Notes under the pieces: generated by a model
Databases searched by the model: none
What the model saw: the letters and a program-made list of their open reading frames with translations, nothing else
Told to the model about the DNA's origin: nothing
Shown here: positions 27,366-37,124 of the stretch, piece by piece
How the letters are laid out: each line of letters opens with the position of its first letter
Numbering within the stretch: position 1 is the first letter of the stretch
NCBI GenBank assembly: GCA_947497985.1
Contig: CANMIX010000001.1
Span: 310,001 to 374,000 of the forward strand
Direction: 5' to 3'
DNA length: 64,000 nt
Origin: an uncultured Paracoccaceae bacterium
Lineage (GTDB): Bacteria > Pseudomonadota > Alphaproteobacteria > Rhodobacterales > Rhodobacteraceae
Made by a program: the position numbers and the translations under genes

Positions 27366-28589
27366 ATGTCCGCGCCCAAGAAAGTTGTGCTGGCCTACTC
27401 TGGCGGCCTTGATACATCGATCATCCTGAAATGGTTGCAAACCGAGTACGGCTGCGAGGTTGTCACCTTTACGGCTGACCTTGGTCAGGGCGAGGAGCTG
27501 GAACCAGCCCGCAAAAAGGCTGAACTGCTGGGTATCAAGCCCGAAAATATCTTTATCGAAGACATCCGCGAAGAGTTCGTACGTGACTTTGTCTTCCCTA
27601 TGTTCCGCGCCAATGCGGTTTACGAAGGTCTGTATCTGTTGGGCACATCCATTGCGCGCCCGCTGATCTCCAAACGTCTGGTTGAGATCGCGGCAGAAAC
27701 TGGTGCTGATGCTGTATCCCACGGTGCAACCGGTAAGGGCAACGACCAGGTTCGTTTCGAACTGTCTGCCTATGCTCTGAACCCCGACATCAAGGTGATC
27801 GCACCTTGGCGTGAATGGGATCTGTCCTCGCGCACCAAGCTGTTGGAATTTGCTGAAGCAAACCAAATTCCAATCGCCAAAGACAAACGCGGCGAAGCGC
27901 CATTCTCAGTCGATGCGAACCTGTTGCACACCTCGTCCGAAGGTAAAGTTCTGGAAGATCCCGCCGATATGGCACCGGATTATGTGTTCCAGCGCACAGT
28001 GAAGCCGGAAGATGCGCCAGATGAGCCCGAGTTCATCGAAGTGACCTTTGAAAAGGGCGACGCAGTTGCGATCAATGGCGAAGCCATGTCACCGGCGACT
28101 ATTCTGACCGCGCTGAACGAATATGGTCGTAAGCACGGCATCGGTCGTCTGGATTTCGTTGAAAACCGCTTTGTCGGCATGAAATCCCGCGGTATCTATG
28201 AGACACCCGGTGGCGAAATCCTGCTGGAAGCGCATAAAGGCATCGAGCAGATCACCCTGGATTCCGGTGCAGGCCATCTGAAAGATTCAATCATGCCCCG
28301 CTATGCTGAGCTGATCTACAACGGTTTCTGGTACAGCCCCGAGCGTGAAATGCTGCAGGCCCTGATCGACAAGAGCCAAGAGCACGTCACTGGTACCGTT
28401 CGCCTGAAGCTTTACAAAGGCTCTGCGAAAACCGTTGGTCGCTGGTCTGATCACAGCTTGTATTCCGAGGCACATGTGACCTTTGAAGAAGACGCAGGTG
28501 CATATGACCAGACAGACGCGGATGGCTTCATTCAGTTAAACGCATTGCGCCTGAAACTTTTGGCAGCACGCAACAAACGCCTGAAGTAA
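27366..28589 (+). CDS. argG: argininosuccinate synthase
   Basis: 407 residues. ATP-binding PP-loop [18 protein letters not shown] at the N-terminus, [14 protein letters not shown] in the middle and the [18 protein letters not shown] motif. Joins citrulline and aspartate in arginine synthesis. AAGGAAAACCC precedes the ATG. Single gene, ended by a terminator 23 bp after its stop. Confidence 0.98.
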   Translation: MSAPKKVVLAYSGGLDTSIILKWLQTEYGCEVVTFTADLGQGEELEPARKKAELLGIKPENIFIEDIREEFVRDFVFPMFRANAVYEGLYLLGTSIARPLISKRLVEIAAETGADAVSHGATGKGNDQVRFELSAYALNPDIKVIAPWREWDLSSRTKLLEFAEANQIPIAKDKRGEAPFSVDANLLHTSSEGKVLEDPADMAPDYVFQRTVKPEDAPDEPEFIEVTFEKGDAVAINGEAMSPATILTALNEYGRKHGIGRLDFVENRFVGMKSRGIYETPGGEILLEAHKGIEQITLDSGAGHLKDSIMPRYAELIYNGFWYSPEREMLQALIDKSQEHVTGTVRLKLYKGSAKTVGRWSDHSLYSEAHVTFEEDAGAYDQTDADGFIQLNALRLKLLAARNKRLK

Positions 28590-28611
28590 TCGCGTCTAAG
28601 TTAAATCAGTC

Positions 28612-28640
28612 AAAGCCCGGCAGCACGTCGGGCTTTTTCT
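28612..28640 (+). terminator. argG terminator
   Basis: AAAGCCCG-(9-nt loop)-CGGGCTTT with a T-rich tail (TTTTTCT). Confidence 0.93.
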
Positions 28641-28754
28641 TTCAGGACTGCACGAAACACCGGCAAAATTTCACCTGTGCGTGACATCGCGCCGCTGTGA
28701 GTTGCCGTCGCCCCCTGCTGCTGCACATTTAGGCAAAGTAAACAGGAGGCCCTG

Positions 28755-29420
28755 ATGACCGCATTTGAAAACTTCAAACTCGCTACTTTGGCAATTGCCG
28801 TTGCAATCGGCTCTGTGATGGGGACAAGCAAGCTGCACGCGGCGCAACCCGAAACGCTCACGGTTGCCGGCGGGTGTTTCTGGTGTGTGGAAAGCGATTT
28901 CGAAAGCGTGCCCGGTGTTCTGGGGGCTGTCTCTGGATTCACTGGCGGCAAGGCATCAAACCCGAACTACAAACAAGTCACCGCCGGCGGCACTGGTCAT
29001 TATGAGGCAGTGCAAATCACCTTTGATCCCGACCGGGTCAATCGCGCCACGCTATTGGACATGTTTTTCCGTTCTGTCGATCCAACGGACGCCGGCGGTC
29101 AGTTCTGTGATCGCGGCGACAGCTATCGCACAGCTGTATTTGTCGGATCGGGCGCCGAAAAGTCGGTCGCGACTACAGCAAAATCCAAGGCGCAGTCGGA
29201 GCTGGGGCAAACCATTGTAACCCCGATCCTGGATGAGAGCACGTTTTACCCAGCAGATGCCTATCACCAAGATTACTACAAAGGCAGTAAACTGGTGATC
29301 ACCCGTTTTGGCCCCAAGCGTCAGTCAGAAGCCTACAAACGCTATCGTGCCGCCTGCGGACGCGACGCTCGTGTGAAACAATTGTGGGGCGATGCGGCAC
29401 CCTTTGCCGATCTTCACTAA
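28755..29420 (+). CDS. msrA: exported peptide methionine sulfoxide reductase MsrA
   Basis: 221 residues. An N-terminal hydrophobic signal (residues 10-29, ending KLHAA) precedes the MsrA domain, so a periplasmic place is likely. Active site Cys41 in GGCFWCVE, plus GYTGG-like GFTGGKASNPNY, GTGHYEAVQI and the HQDYY motif. Reduces methionine-S-sulfoxide. No msrB gene is near. Followed by its own terminator. Confidence 0.95.
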   Translation: MTAFENFKLATLAIAVAIGSVMGTSKLHAAQPETLTVAGGCFWCVESDFESVPGVLGAVSGFTGGKASNPNYKQVTAGGTGHYEAVQITFDPDRVNRATLLDMFFRSVDPTDAGGQFCDRGDSYRTAVFVGSGAEKSVATTAKSKAQSELGQTIVTPILDESTFYPADAYHQDYYKGSKLVITRFGPKRQSEAYKRYRAACGRDARVKQLWGDAAPFADLH

Positions 29421-29424
29421 ACCC

Positions 29425-29448
29425 AAAGGGGCCGACAGGCCCCTTTTT
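29425..29448 (+). terminator. msrA terminator
   Basis: AAAGGGGCC-GACA-GGCCCCTTT stem with a five-T run, starting 4 nt after the msrA stop and touching the ribokinase stop from the other side. Confidence 0.93.
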
Positions 29449-30341
29449 CACGCCAGGTCTGCTGATGTGACCTCTGCCATGGTTGGAATCACATCCGCCG
29501 TTCCACGTCGTGTAACCATGACGGCGGCGGCGCGGCTCGCAGTCTCCATCGCAGTGCGCATTGTCTGTCCTGCCTCCAAAGCCGCCAGAACATAACCTGT
29601 AAATGTGTCGCCGGCACCGGTGGTATCCACAACCTCCACATCAAACGCCCGGGACGTGGTGATTTCACCCGATGTTCCATCAATATGGCGCGCGCCATCG
29701 CCGCCGAGGGTGACAATCACATCCTTAATCCCCAGCTCTTCGGGACGTTGCCCCGTTTCGTCAAAAAGCTGATCCGCTTCGATCTGGTTCAGGATAAGAA
29801 AATCAAGATATGGCAACACGGAGGCCACAGATGCGGCATCAAATGGAGCAGCCGCATAACAGACGCGCAGTCCCTTTTGGGCCGCGATCTGGCAGGCCTC
29901 AACCTGCATATTCGTCTCATTCTGGGTGACAAAAACATCGCCGGCCTGCGCGCCAGAAAGCGCATTTTCGACCTGTTCAAAAGTCAGTGCACGGTTCGCT
30001 CCGGGAAACAGAACAATCTGGTTTTCCCCGGCCTCATCGCTGTCTTTATTGTCCACGACATAAATCACTGCATGGCCCGTTGGCTGCTCTACAGGAACGA
30101 CCTCGGTCACATCGACGCCAAAATCGGACAGTTTCTGAACGATTTCTGCCCCATCATGACCCGCGGCCCCGATGTGATGGACTGTCGCGCCGGCCCTAGC
30201 CGCCGCAACAGACATGTTTGCACCTTTACCACCCAGAAAACGCTCAAACTCACCGGCGGCCAATGTCTCCCCCGGCGTCGGAAAACGCGACAAGCTGTAG
30301 ACAAGATCGAGGTTGATCGAACCGAGATTCCAGATGGCCAT
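29448..30341 (-). CDS. PfkB-family sugar kinase (ribokinase)
   Basis: 297 residues. GGKGANMSVAAAR (37-49) and DTTGAGDTFTG with catalytic Asp245 are the two PfkB signatures. Best reading is ribokinase, but sequence alone does not fix the sugar. It starts 6 nt after the maeB stop, so it is probably co-transcribed with the malic enzyme. No ribose transporter is near. Confidence 0.88.
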   Translation of the reverse strand: MAIWNLGSINLDLVYSLSRFPTPGETLAAGEFERFLGGKGANMSVAAARAGATVHHIGAAGHDGAEIVQKLSDFGVDVTEVVPVEQPTGHAVIYVVDNKDSDEAGENQIVLFPGANRALTFEQVENALSGAQAGDVFVTQNETNMQVEACQIAAQKGLRVCYAAAPFDAASVASVLPYLDFLILNQIEADQLFDETGQRPEELGIKDVIVTLGGDGARHIDGTSGEITTSRAFDVEVVDTTGAGDTFTGYVLAALEAGQTMRTAMETASRAAAVMVTRRGTADVIPTMAEVTSADLA

Positions 30342-30347
30342 TGGCGA

Positions 30348-32603
30348 CTACCCCACGTTGCTGGCGGCCAGGATCGCCATGTTCAAAACATCATTGGCGG
30401 TCGATGTGGTCGAACAGATCTGAATGGGCTTGTTCACGCCAGACAGGATGGGACCGATCACGGTCGCCCCGCCCATTTCCTGCATCAACTTGACCGAGAT
30501 CGACGCCGAGTGACGGGCTGGCACGATCAGGATGTTTGCGGGGCCGGTCAAACGTTGGAAGGGATAGGCCTCCTGTGCGCGACTGTTGAGCGCGACATCA
30601 ACCGTCATCTCGCCTTCGTATTCGAAGTCCACACCACGTTTGTCCAAAACAGCTGGCGCCAAATGCATTTTTTCGGCGCGTTCAGACACCGGATAGCCAA
30701 AGGTTGAGAAGCTGACAAAGGCAACGCGTGGTTCAAGGCCCATGTGGCGCGCAACACCGGCAGCCCGTTCAGCAATATTGGCCAGATCTTCTTCGTTTGG
30801 CCATTCATGCACCAACGTATCCCCGATCAAGACGATGCGCCCCTTGTGTAGCAAGGCCGTCACGCCGGCAGAACCCCGGTTTTCATCTGAATCAAACACA
30901 TGGTTGATACGATCCAGAATATAGGCCGATTTACGGGTTGCGCCGGTCACCAGACCATCCCCGTGACCATGCGCCAGCATCAGAGCTGAAAACACGTGAC
31001 GATCACGGCCGGCAAGACGATGAATGTCCTTCTGGTCAAAGCCTTTGCGCTGCAAGCGGCTGTACAGGAACTCTTTATACGTCTCAAAATGCGGTGAGTT
31101 GGCGGCGTTGATAACCTCCAATTCGCGCACGGCATCGCCCATGCCCGCCGCTTCAAGTTTGTCTTTGACCTCTTCCGAACGGCCGACGACCAGCGCTTTA
31201 CCAAAGCCAGAGCGTTGATAGTTCACGGCGGCGCGCAACACCCGTGGATCGTCCCCCTCAGCAAAGATCATCCGCGATTGTGCGGAACGCGCCCGCGCGT
31301 TCAGGCTGCGCAGGATGGATGCGGTGGGATCCATGCGGCTTTTGAGGCTCAGCTCATAGGCATCCATATCGACAATTGGACGGCGCGACACACCGGTTTC
31401 AATACCCGCGCGTGCAACGGCCGGCGGGATGCGATGGATCAGGCGCGGATCAAACGGGGTTGGGATGATGTAATCACGTCCAAAGGTCAGTGACTTTCCG
31501 TAAGCCAGCGCAACCTCGTCCGGCACATCTTCGCGCGCCAAAGCAGCAAGGGCGTGGGCGCAGGCGATCTTCATCTCATCATTGATGGCACGGGCATGAA
31601 TATCGAGCGCCCCGCGGAACAGGTACGGGAAGCCCAACACGTTGTTCACCTGGTTCGGATAATCTGAACGCCCAGTCGCCACGATTGCGTCAACGCGCAC
31701 TTCATGGGCCTCTTCCGGGGTGATTTCCGGATCTGGGTTGGCCATGGCAAAAATGACCGGATTATCGGCCATGGATTTGACCATATCTTGGGTCACGGCC
31801 CCTTTGACGGACACGCCAAGGAAAACATCCGCGCCGTTCATCGCCTCTTCCAGCGTGCGCAGATCGGTGGTCACCGCATGGGCCGATTTCCATTGGTTCA
31901 TACCTTCGGTACGACCTTGGTAGATCACGCCTTTGGTGTCGCAAACGACGCAGTTTTCGTGACGCGCGCCCATAGCTTTCAGCAGTTCGATACAGGCAAT
32001 GCCCGCCGCACCAGCGCCGTTCAGGACGATTTTGACGTCCTCGATTTTCTTACCGGACAGATGCAACGCATTCAGCAGGCCAGCCGCACAGATAACGGCG
32101 GTGCCGTGCTGGTCGTCGTGGAAAACCGGGATGTCCATCTCATCTTTGAGCTTTTGCTCAATGATGAAACACTCGGGCGCTTTGATGTCTTCGAGGTTGA
32201 TGCCGCCAAACGTTGGCCCCATCAATTTGACCGCGTTGATGAACTCATCCGGGTTTTCGGTGTCCAATTCAATGTCGATTGAATTCACATCAGCGAAGCG
32301 TTTGAAGAGAACGGATTTCCCTTCCATCACCGGTTTCGATCCCAAGGCGCCAAGGTTACCGAGCCCCAAAACAGCGGTCCCGTTAGAGATCACCGCAACC
32401 AGATTGCCCTTGTTGGTGTAATCATACGCCAGTTCGGGATTTTCGGCGATGTCTTCACATGGAACCGCGACGCCTGGACTATAGGCCAATGACAAGTCGC
32501 GTTGCGTCGTCATCGGTACGGTGGCCTGCACTTCCCACTTGCCAGGTGTTGGCTCAAGGTGAAAGGCGAGCGCTTCTTCGCGCGTAATCTTGGCTTTGGG
32601 CAT
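30348..32603 (-). CDS. maeB: NADP-dependent malic enzyme with phosphotransacetylase-like tail
   Basis: 751 residues. Malic domain (SLAYSPGVAVPC, FHDDQHGTA), NAD-binding VLNGAGAAGIACIELL, then a C-terminal phosphate-acetyltransferase-like domain beginning near residue 430 (RARSAQSRMIFAEGD, GSAGVTALLHKGRIVLIGD). Decarboxylates malate to pyruvate; the tail is thought to be regulatory. The TTG nine codons upstream was rejected in favour of the ATG at 32603, which has GAGGA upstream. A palindrome lies 65 bp before the start. Confidence 0.96.
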   Translation of the reverse strand: MPKAKITREEALAFHLEPTPGKWEVQATVPMTTQRDLSLAYSPGVAVPCEDIAENPELAYDYTNKGNLVAVISNGTAVLGLGNLGALGSKPVMEGKSVLFKRFADVNSIDIELDTENPDEFINAVKLMGPTFGGINLEDIKAPECFIIEQKLKDEMDIPVFHDDQHGTAVICAAGLLNALHLSGKKIEDVKIVLNGAGAAGIACIELLKAMGARHENCVVCDTKGVIYQGRTEGMNQWKSAHAVTTDLRTLEEAMNGADVFLGVSVKGAVTQDMVKSMADNPVIFAMANPDPEITPEEAHEVRVDAIVATGRSDYPNQVNNVLGFPYLFRGALDIHARAINDEMKIACAHALAALAREDVPDEVALAYGKSLTFGRDYIIPTPFDPRLIHRIPPAVARAGIETGVSRRPIVDMDAYELSLKSRMDPTASILRSLNARARSAQSRMIFAEGDDPRVLRAAVNYQRSGFGKALVVGRSEEVKDKLEAAGMGDAVRELEVINAANSPHFETYKEFLYSRLQRKGFDQKDIHRLAGRDRHVFSALMLAHGHGDGLVTGATRKSAYILDRINHVFDSDENRGSAGVTALLHKGRIVLIGDTLVHEWPNEEDLANIAERAAGVARHMGLEPRVAFVSFSTFGYPVSERAEKMHLAPAVLDKRGVDFEYEGEMTVDVALNSRAQEAYPFQRLTGPANILIVPARHSASISVKLMQEMGGATVIGPILSGVNKPIQICSTTSTANDVLNMAILAASNVG

Positions 32604-32667
32604 CGTGCGGCGTTCCTCTTCTTTTCCCAAATGGGTTTAGTGAAACAGAACCTCAGCCACAACGTAC

Positions 32668-32679
32668 GTTACCGGTAAC
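32668..32679. promoter_or_regulatory. palindromic operator-like site upstream of maeB
   Basis: GTTACCGGTAAC is a perfect 12-bp palindrome with a central CG, the shape typical of LacI-family operators; the flanks (AC...AT) extend the match to the GntR-like pattern ATGTTACCGGTAACAT with one mismatch. It lies about 65 bp from the maeB start. No LacI-type regulator is in the window. Confidence 0.5.
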
Positions 32680-32772
32680 ATCCAGCATTTCTGCATTTGA
32701 ACTATTGGACACAATCCCGCCGCATTTCCAACACCCCGGTGCTGCAAATCAAAATTAGTTCTTAACGCGTTG

Positions 32773-32786
32773 ATTAACCAGTTAAT
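32773..32786. promoter_or_regulatory. TTAA-rich inverted repeat upstream of flagellin gene
   Basis: ATTAAC-CA-GTTAAT is a perfect inverted repeat, with another TTAA at 32762-32765. CtrA binds TTAA half-sites in alphaproteobacteria, but the standard 7-nt spacing is not present (here 8 and 4). Regulatory use is inferred from place: about 115 bp before the flagellin start and 170 bp before maeB. The rest of 32604-32902 shows no gene. Confidence 0.3.
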
Positions 32787-32902
32787 GCGTGGCCACCCCG
32801 TGGGCGCGTCCACTGGTCGAGCTAGAACGGCTCTCACTATCCGGAAATGGTCCAAAACAAGGACCGCGATACCAAAGCTTCCGAATTGGAGAGATATGAA
32901 CC

Positions 32903-33748
32903 GTGATCAGTTTTCAAACAAATACCGGCGCATTGACCGCGCTGCAGATGTTGGGTGGGGTAAGCCAAGATCTGGCGACAACCCAAACGCAAATATCCAC
33001 CGGGCAAGAGGTCAACGGCCCACAGGATAACGCCGCGCTCTGGGCACTTTCTGAAATGCAGAAAGCCGACTTAAGCACTTATGATGCCCTGTCGGATACC
33101 CTAGCACTGGGTGAGGCGACGCTTAGTGTGGCCTCTGTAGGTGCCGAGTTTGTTTCAGATACTTTGATTGAAATGAAACAACTCGCAATTCTAGGAGCAA
33201 CAGGCGGAGCAGATTTTTCCAAAATAGAGGCTCAGCTATCGCAAAAGACGGATCAAATAAATTCAATTATCTCCAGCTCTCAATTTAATGGCGTTAACTT
33301 GTTGAAGTCCGACATAAATGGCGCTGGCGAAACGACATTATCAATCTCATCCGCACAGAGCCAAACCGGAAGCGGCCCGGCGTCCCTGAGCAGCATTGAC
33401 GTCGAGAGTTTGGACCTGGAGGGCAGTTCAAGCTTTGATATCAATGGGCGCACCACGGTCACCGATGTTTCTAGCGCGCAGACAGCGATCGGCGAGATTG
33501 AAGGCTTTTTGCAATACGCAGTGGACGGCGCTGCACGATTGGGCGCTGCAGCCTCCCGGATTGGAGGACAACAAGAGTTCCTGTCGAAACAAGCTGATGC
33601 CACCAAAGAAGGCCTGAGCGCATTGATCGACACAAACATCGAAGAAGCTGCCGTCAAATTGAAAGCCTTTCAAGTGCAACAACAGCTCAGTTACAATTCC
33701 CTCTCAATCGCCAATGCGGCGCCCCAATCACTGCTGGGACTTTACTAA
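32903..33748 (+). CDS. flagellin
   Basis: 281 residues, a short flagellin without a large variable domain. The N-terminal D0/D1 helix starts TNTGALTALQML with STGQEVNGPQDNAALWALS, and the C-terminus has AASRIGGQQEFLSKQAD and ends QQQLSYNSLSIANAAPQSLLGLY, the assembly helix. The start is GTG, chosen because flagellins start just before this motif; an ATG 8 nt upstream is out of frame. No other flagellar gene is in the window. Confidence 0.92.
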   Translation: MISFQTNTGALTALQMLGGVSQDLATTQTQISTGQEVNGPQDNAALWALSEMQKADLSTYDALSDTLALGEATLSVASVGAEFVSDTLIEMKQLAILGATGGADFSKIEAQLSQKTDQINSIISSSQFNGVNLLKSDINGAGETTLSISSAQSQTGSGPASLSSIDVESLDLEGSSSFDINGRTTVTDVSSAQTAIGEIEGFLQYAVDGAARLGAAASRIGGQQEFLSKQADATKEGLSALIDTNIEEAAVKLKAFQVQQQLSYNSLSIANAAPQSLLGLY

Positions 33749-33833
33749 GCAAGCGGTAACGACACACATACGGGTTTCCCTTGGACACCACGCATTGTAG
33801 ATCTCGGAGAACGAAACTCCGGGGGACACTCGT

Positions 33834-36470
33834 ATGACTGTGACGCCAATGATGGCTCAATATCTCGACATCAAGGCGCAATACCCTGACGCTCTGCTCT
33901 TCTATCGCATGGGCGACTTTTACGAGATGTTCTTTGAAGACGCTGTCAACGCTGCAGAGGCCTTGGACATTGCCCTGACCAAACGCGGGAAGCACGACGG
34001 TAAGGACATTCCTATGTGCGGCGTGCCAGTTCACGCTGCAGAAGGCTATCTGCTGTCCCTCATCCGCAAAGGGTTTCGTGTTGCTGTCGGAGAACAGCTC
34101 GAAAGCCCAGCCGAAGCCAAGAAACGCGGCTACAAAGCCGTTGTGAAACGCGACGTTGTGCGGCTGGTGACACCCGGCACATTGACCGAAGATTCCTTGC
34201 TGGAAGCACGTCGCCACAATTTTCTAGTGTCCTATACCGAGTTACGTGATGCGGCGGCATTGGCGTGGGCCGATATCTCCACCGGTGCGTTTCACGTGAT
34301 GCCCATAGCGCGCGTGCGCCTGTCGCCAGAGCTTGCACGCCTTGCCCCATCGGAACTGATTGTTGCAGATGGGCCGGTATATGATCACTGTTTACCTCTG
34401 ACCGACGAATACAAAATCCCCCTCACCCCATTGGGCAAAGCGAGTTTTGACAGCACAGCGGCAGAAAAACGCCTGTGCAACTTGTTCAATGTTGGGGCCC
34501 TGGACGGGTTTGGCACGTTCTCGCGGGCCGAAGTCTCAGCGATGGGTGCGTTGATCGACTATTTGGAGATCACACAGAAAGGCAAGCTGCCACTGATGCA
34601 GCCGCCGGTTCAAGAAGCCGAGGACCGCGTGGTGCAAATCGATGCCTCAACGCGGCGAAACCTGGAACTCACGCGCTCGCTGTCCGGTGGACGCGCGGGA
34701 TCGCTCTTATCGGTGGTGGACCGGACAGTAACACCCGGAGGCGCGCGCCTTCTGGAACAACGTCTTTCCAGCCCCTCTCGTAATCTGGACATCATCAATG
34801 CCCGGCTCGCAGCGCTAGATTTCACCATTGATCAGCCGAGCCTTTGTAAGGATCTCCGGGACGCTTTACGCAAAACACCTGATCTGGATAGGGCTCTATC
34901 ACGCCTCGCATTGGACCGCGGTGGCCCACGCGACCTAGCCGCCATTCGCAACGGTTTGACCCAAGCCGAGGACATTGCCGGGTTTTGTGCATCCCTAGAG
35001 CTGCCACCACTTGTTGCACATGCACGTGAAGCGTTGTTGGGTTTTGATGATTTGCTCGCATTGTTGGATGCGGCGCTGGTGGCAGAGCCTCCTCTGATGG
35101 CACGTGATGGTGGCTTCATTGCACCAGGCTATGATCCGGATTTAGACGAGGCACGCACACTGCGCGATGAAGGTCGCAGTGTCATTGCCGCGCTGCAACA
35201 AAAGTATGCGGAACACACTGGTATCAACGCGCTCAAGATCAAGCATAACAATGTGTTGGGGTACTTCATCGAAACCACCGCAACCCATGCAGATAAAATG
35301 CTGTCTGCACCTCTGTCAGAAACCTATATCCACCGTCAAACAACGGCCAACCAAGTTCGGTTCACAACAGTCGAGCTGTCGGAGATCGAAACACGCATTT
35401 TGAACGCCGGAAACCTAGCTTTAGAGAGTGAAAAACGTCTCTATTCAATGCTTTCCGGTGCAATTTTGGACAAGGCGGCGCTTTTGAATCAAGCAGCCCG
35501 TGGGCTTGCCGAATTCGACCTGGTCACTGCTTTGGCGGATCTGGCCCGTTCGGAAAATTGGTCACGTCCAACAGTCGACACAAGCCGTGCCTTCGATATT
35601 GTTGGAGGACGCCACCCGGTTGTAGAGCACGCACTGCGCCAACAAAGCGGAGATCCTTTTGTCGCAAATGACTGTGATCTATCGGCGGAAGACTCAGCTT
35701 CGGTCTGGCTGCTAACAGGTCCGAACATGGCGGGTAAGTCGACGTTCTTGCGCCAGAACGCCTTGATCGCGCTTTTGGCGCAAATGGGAAGTTATGTGCC
35801 TGCCGAGCGCGCGCATATCGGTCTGGTAAGCCAATTGTTCAGCCGCGTTGGTGCCTCTGATGATCTGGCTCGCGGCCGCTCCACGTTTATGGTTGAGATG
35901 GTGGAAACCGCTGCGATCCTAAACCAGGCCGACGCACGCGCATTGGTGATACTCGATGAAATCGGGCGTGGAACGGCGACTTATGACGGTCTGTCCATCG
36001 CCTGGGCGACTCTGGAGCATCTGCATGAGGTCAACCGATCTCGCGCTCTGTTTGCAACGCACTACCATGAGCTAACCCAACTCGCGTCCAAGCTACGTGG
36101 CGTCGAAAATGCCACCGTCTCGGTCAAAGAGTGGGAAGGTGAGGTCATCTTTCTTCACGAAGTGCGAAAAGGTGCGGCTGATCGGTCTTACGGTGTCCAG
36201 GTGGCGCAACTCGCAGGGCTTCCCACGTCAGTCGTTGAACGAGCAAGGGATGTCTTGGACATGTTGGAAAAGAGCAGCCGCGAGGGTGGTGGCACTTCGA
36301 TCCAAATTGACGACCTTCCCCTATTTGCCGCAGCGCCTGCGCCGCAACCTAGTCCGGTTAAAGCCCCCTCACCCACCGACGAGATGTTAAGCGATATCAA
36401 TCCGGATGACCTTTCCCCACGGGAAGCGTTGGAAGTGCTCTACAAGCTTAAAGACGCGTCAAAGAGATAA
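33834..36470 (+). CDS. mutS: DNA mismatch repair protein MutS
   Basis: 878 residues. Mismatch-binding FYEMF motif near residue 27 (GDFYEMFFED), Walker A TGPNMAGKST near 627, Walker B VILDEIGRGTATYDG and the FATHYHEL switch. C-terminal dimerisation tail REALEVLYKLKD. A GGGGGA ribosome-binding site precedes the ATG, and a small hairpin CGGAG-AACGAAA-CTCCG (33805-33821) overlaps its upstream edge. No mutL nearby. Confidence 0.98.
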   Translation: MTVTPMMAQYLDIKAQYPDALLFYRMGDFYEMFFEDAVNAAEALDIALTKRGKHDGKDIPMCGVPVHAAEGYLLSLIRKGFRVAVGEQLESPAEAKKRGYKAVVKRDVVRLVTPGTLTEDSLLEARRHNFLVSYTELRDAAALAWADISTGAFHVMPIARVRLSPELARLAPSELIVADGPVYDHCLPLTDEYKIPLTPLGKASFDSTAAEKRLCNLFNVGALDGFGTFSRAEVSAMGALIDYLEITQKGKLPLMQPPVQEAEDRVVQIDASTRRNLELTRSLSGGRAGSLLSVVDRTVTPGGARLLEQRLSSPSRNLDIINARLAALDFTIDQPSLCKDLRDALRKTPDLDRALSRLALDRGGPRDLAAIRNGLTQAEDIAGFCASLELPPLVAHAREALLGFDDLLALLDAALVAEPPLMARDGGFIAPGYDPDLDEARTLRDEGRSVIAALQQKYAEHTGINALKIKHNNVLGYFIETTATHADKMLSAPLSETYIHRQTTANQVRFTTVELSEIETRILNAGNLALESEKRLYSMLSGAILDKAALLNQAARGLAEFDLVTALADLARSENWSRPTVDTSRAFDIVGGRHPVVEHALRQQSGDPFVANDCDLSAEDSASVWLLTGPNMAGKSTFLRQNALIALLAQMGSYVPAERAHIGLVSQLFSRVGASDDLARGRSTFMVEMVETAAILNQADARALVILDEIGRGTATYDGLSIAWATLEHLHEVNRSRALFATHYHELTQLASKLRGVENATVSVKEWEGEVIFLHEVRKGAADRSYGVQVAQLAGLPTSVVERARDVLDMLEKSSREGGGTSIQIDDLPLFAAAPAPQPSPVKAPSPTDEMLSDINPDDLSPREALEVLYKLKDASKR

Positions 36471-36474
36471 ATTG

Positions 36475-36499
36475 AAAAACGGCGGGATCACTCCCGCCG
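36475..36499 (-). terminator. terminator of hrcA-grpE
   Basis: CGGCGGGA-GTGA-TCCCGCCG stem on the minus strand followed by TTTTTC. It also sits just past the mutS stop. Confidence 0.88.
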
Positions 36500-36554
36500 C
36501 CATTTCATCTTTTTCAAAATACGTTCGCCGAAGGTATCGCACCAAAGGTGCGAA

Positions 36555-37115
36555 TTACGCCGGTGTTGACGACACGCCAACCTGCGCCGGGCGCAACAAA
36601 CGGTCATGCAGCATGAAACCTTCAGCCGAAACCTGAATGATGTCTCCAGCCTTGGTTCCTGGAACCGGAGCTTCAAACATCGCTTCGTGAACCTGCGGAT
36701 CAAACTTATCGCCAACCTCAGGCGACACGATGCGAATGCCGTGCTTGCCGAATACATCCAGCAGCGCGCGCATAGTCAATTCGACACCTTCAATCAAAGC
36801 AGCTGAAACTTCTTTCTGCTCTTCAGTCGCCGATTCAACTGCGCGTTTCATGTTGTCAAATATCGGCAACAGATCGCGGGACAGTTTTGAACCGCCATAT
36901 TGTTCGGCCTCTCGGCGCGCCTTGTCGCCGCGCTTACGTGCATTCTCTGCATCAGCCAGGGCACGCATAAAGCGGTCCTTGTATTCATCGCGCTCTGCGC
37001 GCAACGAATCCAGCTCTAGTGCTTCGTCATCGATCTCTTCGATTTCATTTGCCAGCTCTTCCGCTTCGGCTGCGTCAATGTCATCCAGAAAGTCGTCGTT
37101 CTTCGGCTCTGCCAT
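36555..37115 (-). CDS. grpE: nucleotide exchange factor GrpE
   Basis: 186 residues: acidic coiled-coil start (DDIDAAEAEELANEIEEID), then DRFMRALADAENARKRGDKAR and the beta-domain GVELTMRALLDVFGKHGI and HEAMFEAPVPG. Releases ADP from DnaK. AGAGGTGAAAC precedes the ATG, 9 nt after the hrcA stop. No dnaK or dnaJ within the window. Confidence 0.97.
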   Translation of the reverse strand: MAEPKNDDFLDDIDAAEAEELANEIEEIDDEALELDSLRAERDEYKDRFMRALADAENARKRGDKARREAEQYGGSKLSRDLLPIFDNMKRAVESATEEQKEVSAALIEGVELTMRALLDVFGKHGIRIVSPEVGDKFDPQVHEAMFEAPVPGTKAGDIIQVSAEGFMLHDRLLRPAQVGVSSTPA

Positions 37116-37124
37116 GTTTCACCT

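Noticed and set aside
32895-33030. ATG frame starting 8 nt before the flagellin start
   Set aside because: Out of frame with flagellin; ends after 44 codons and has no sensible composition; shadow of the real gene.
34284-34302. parS-like GTTTCACGTGA in mutS
   Set aside because: Only 11 of 16 bases match in a row and the second arm diverges (TGCC); far from the two perfect sites.
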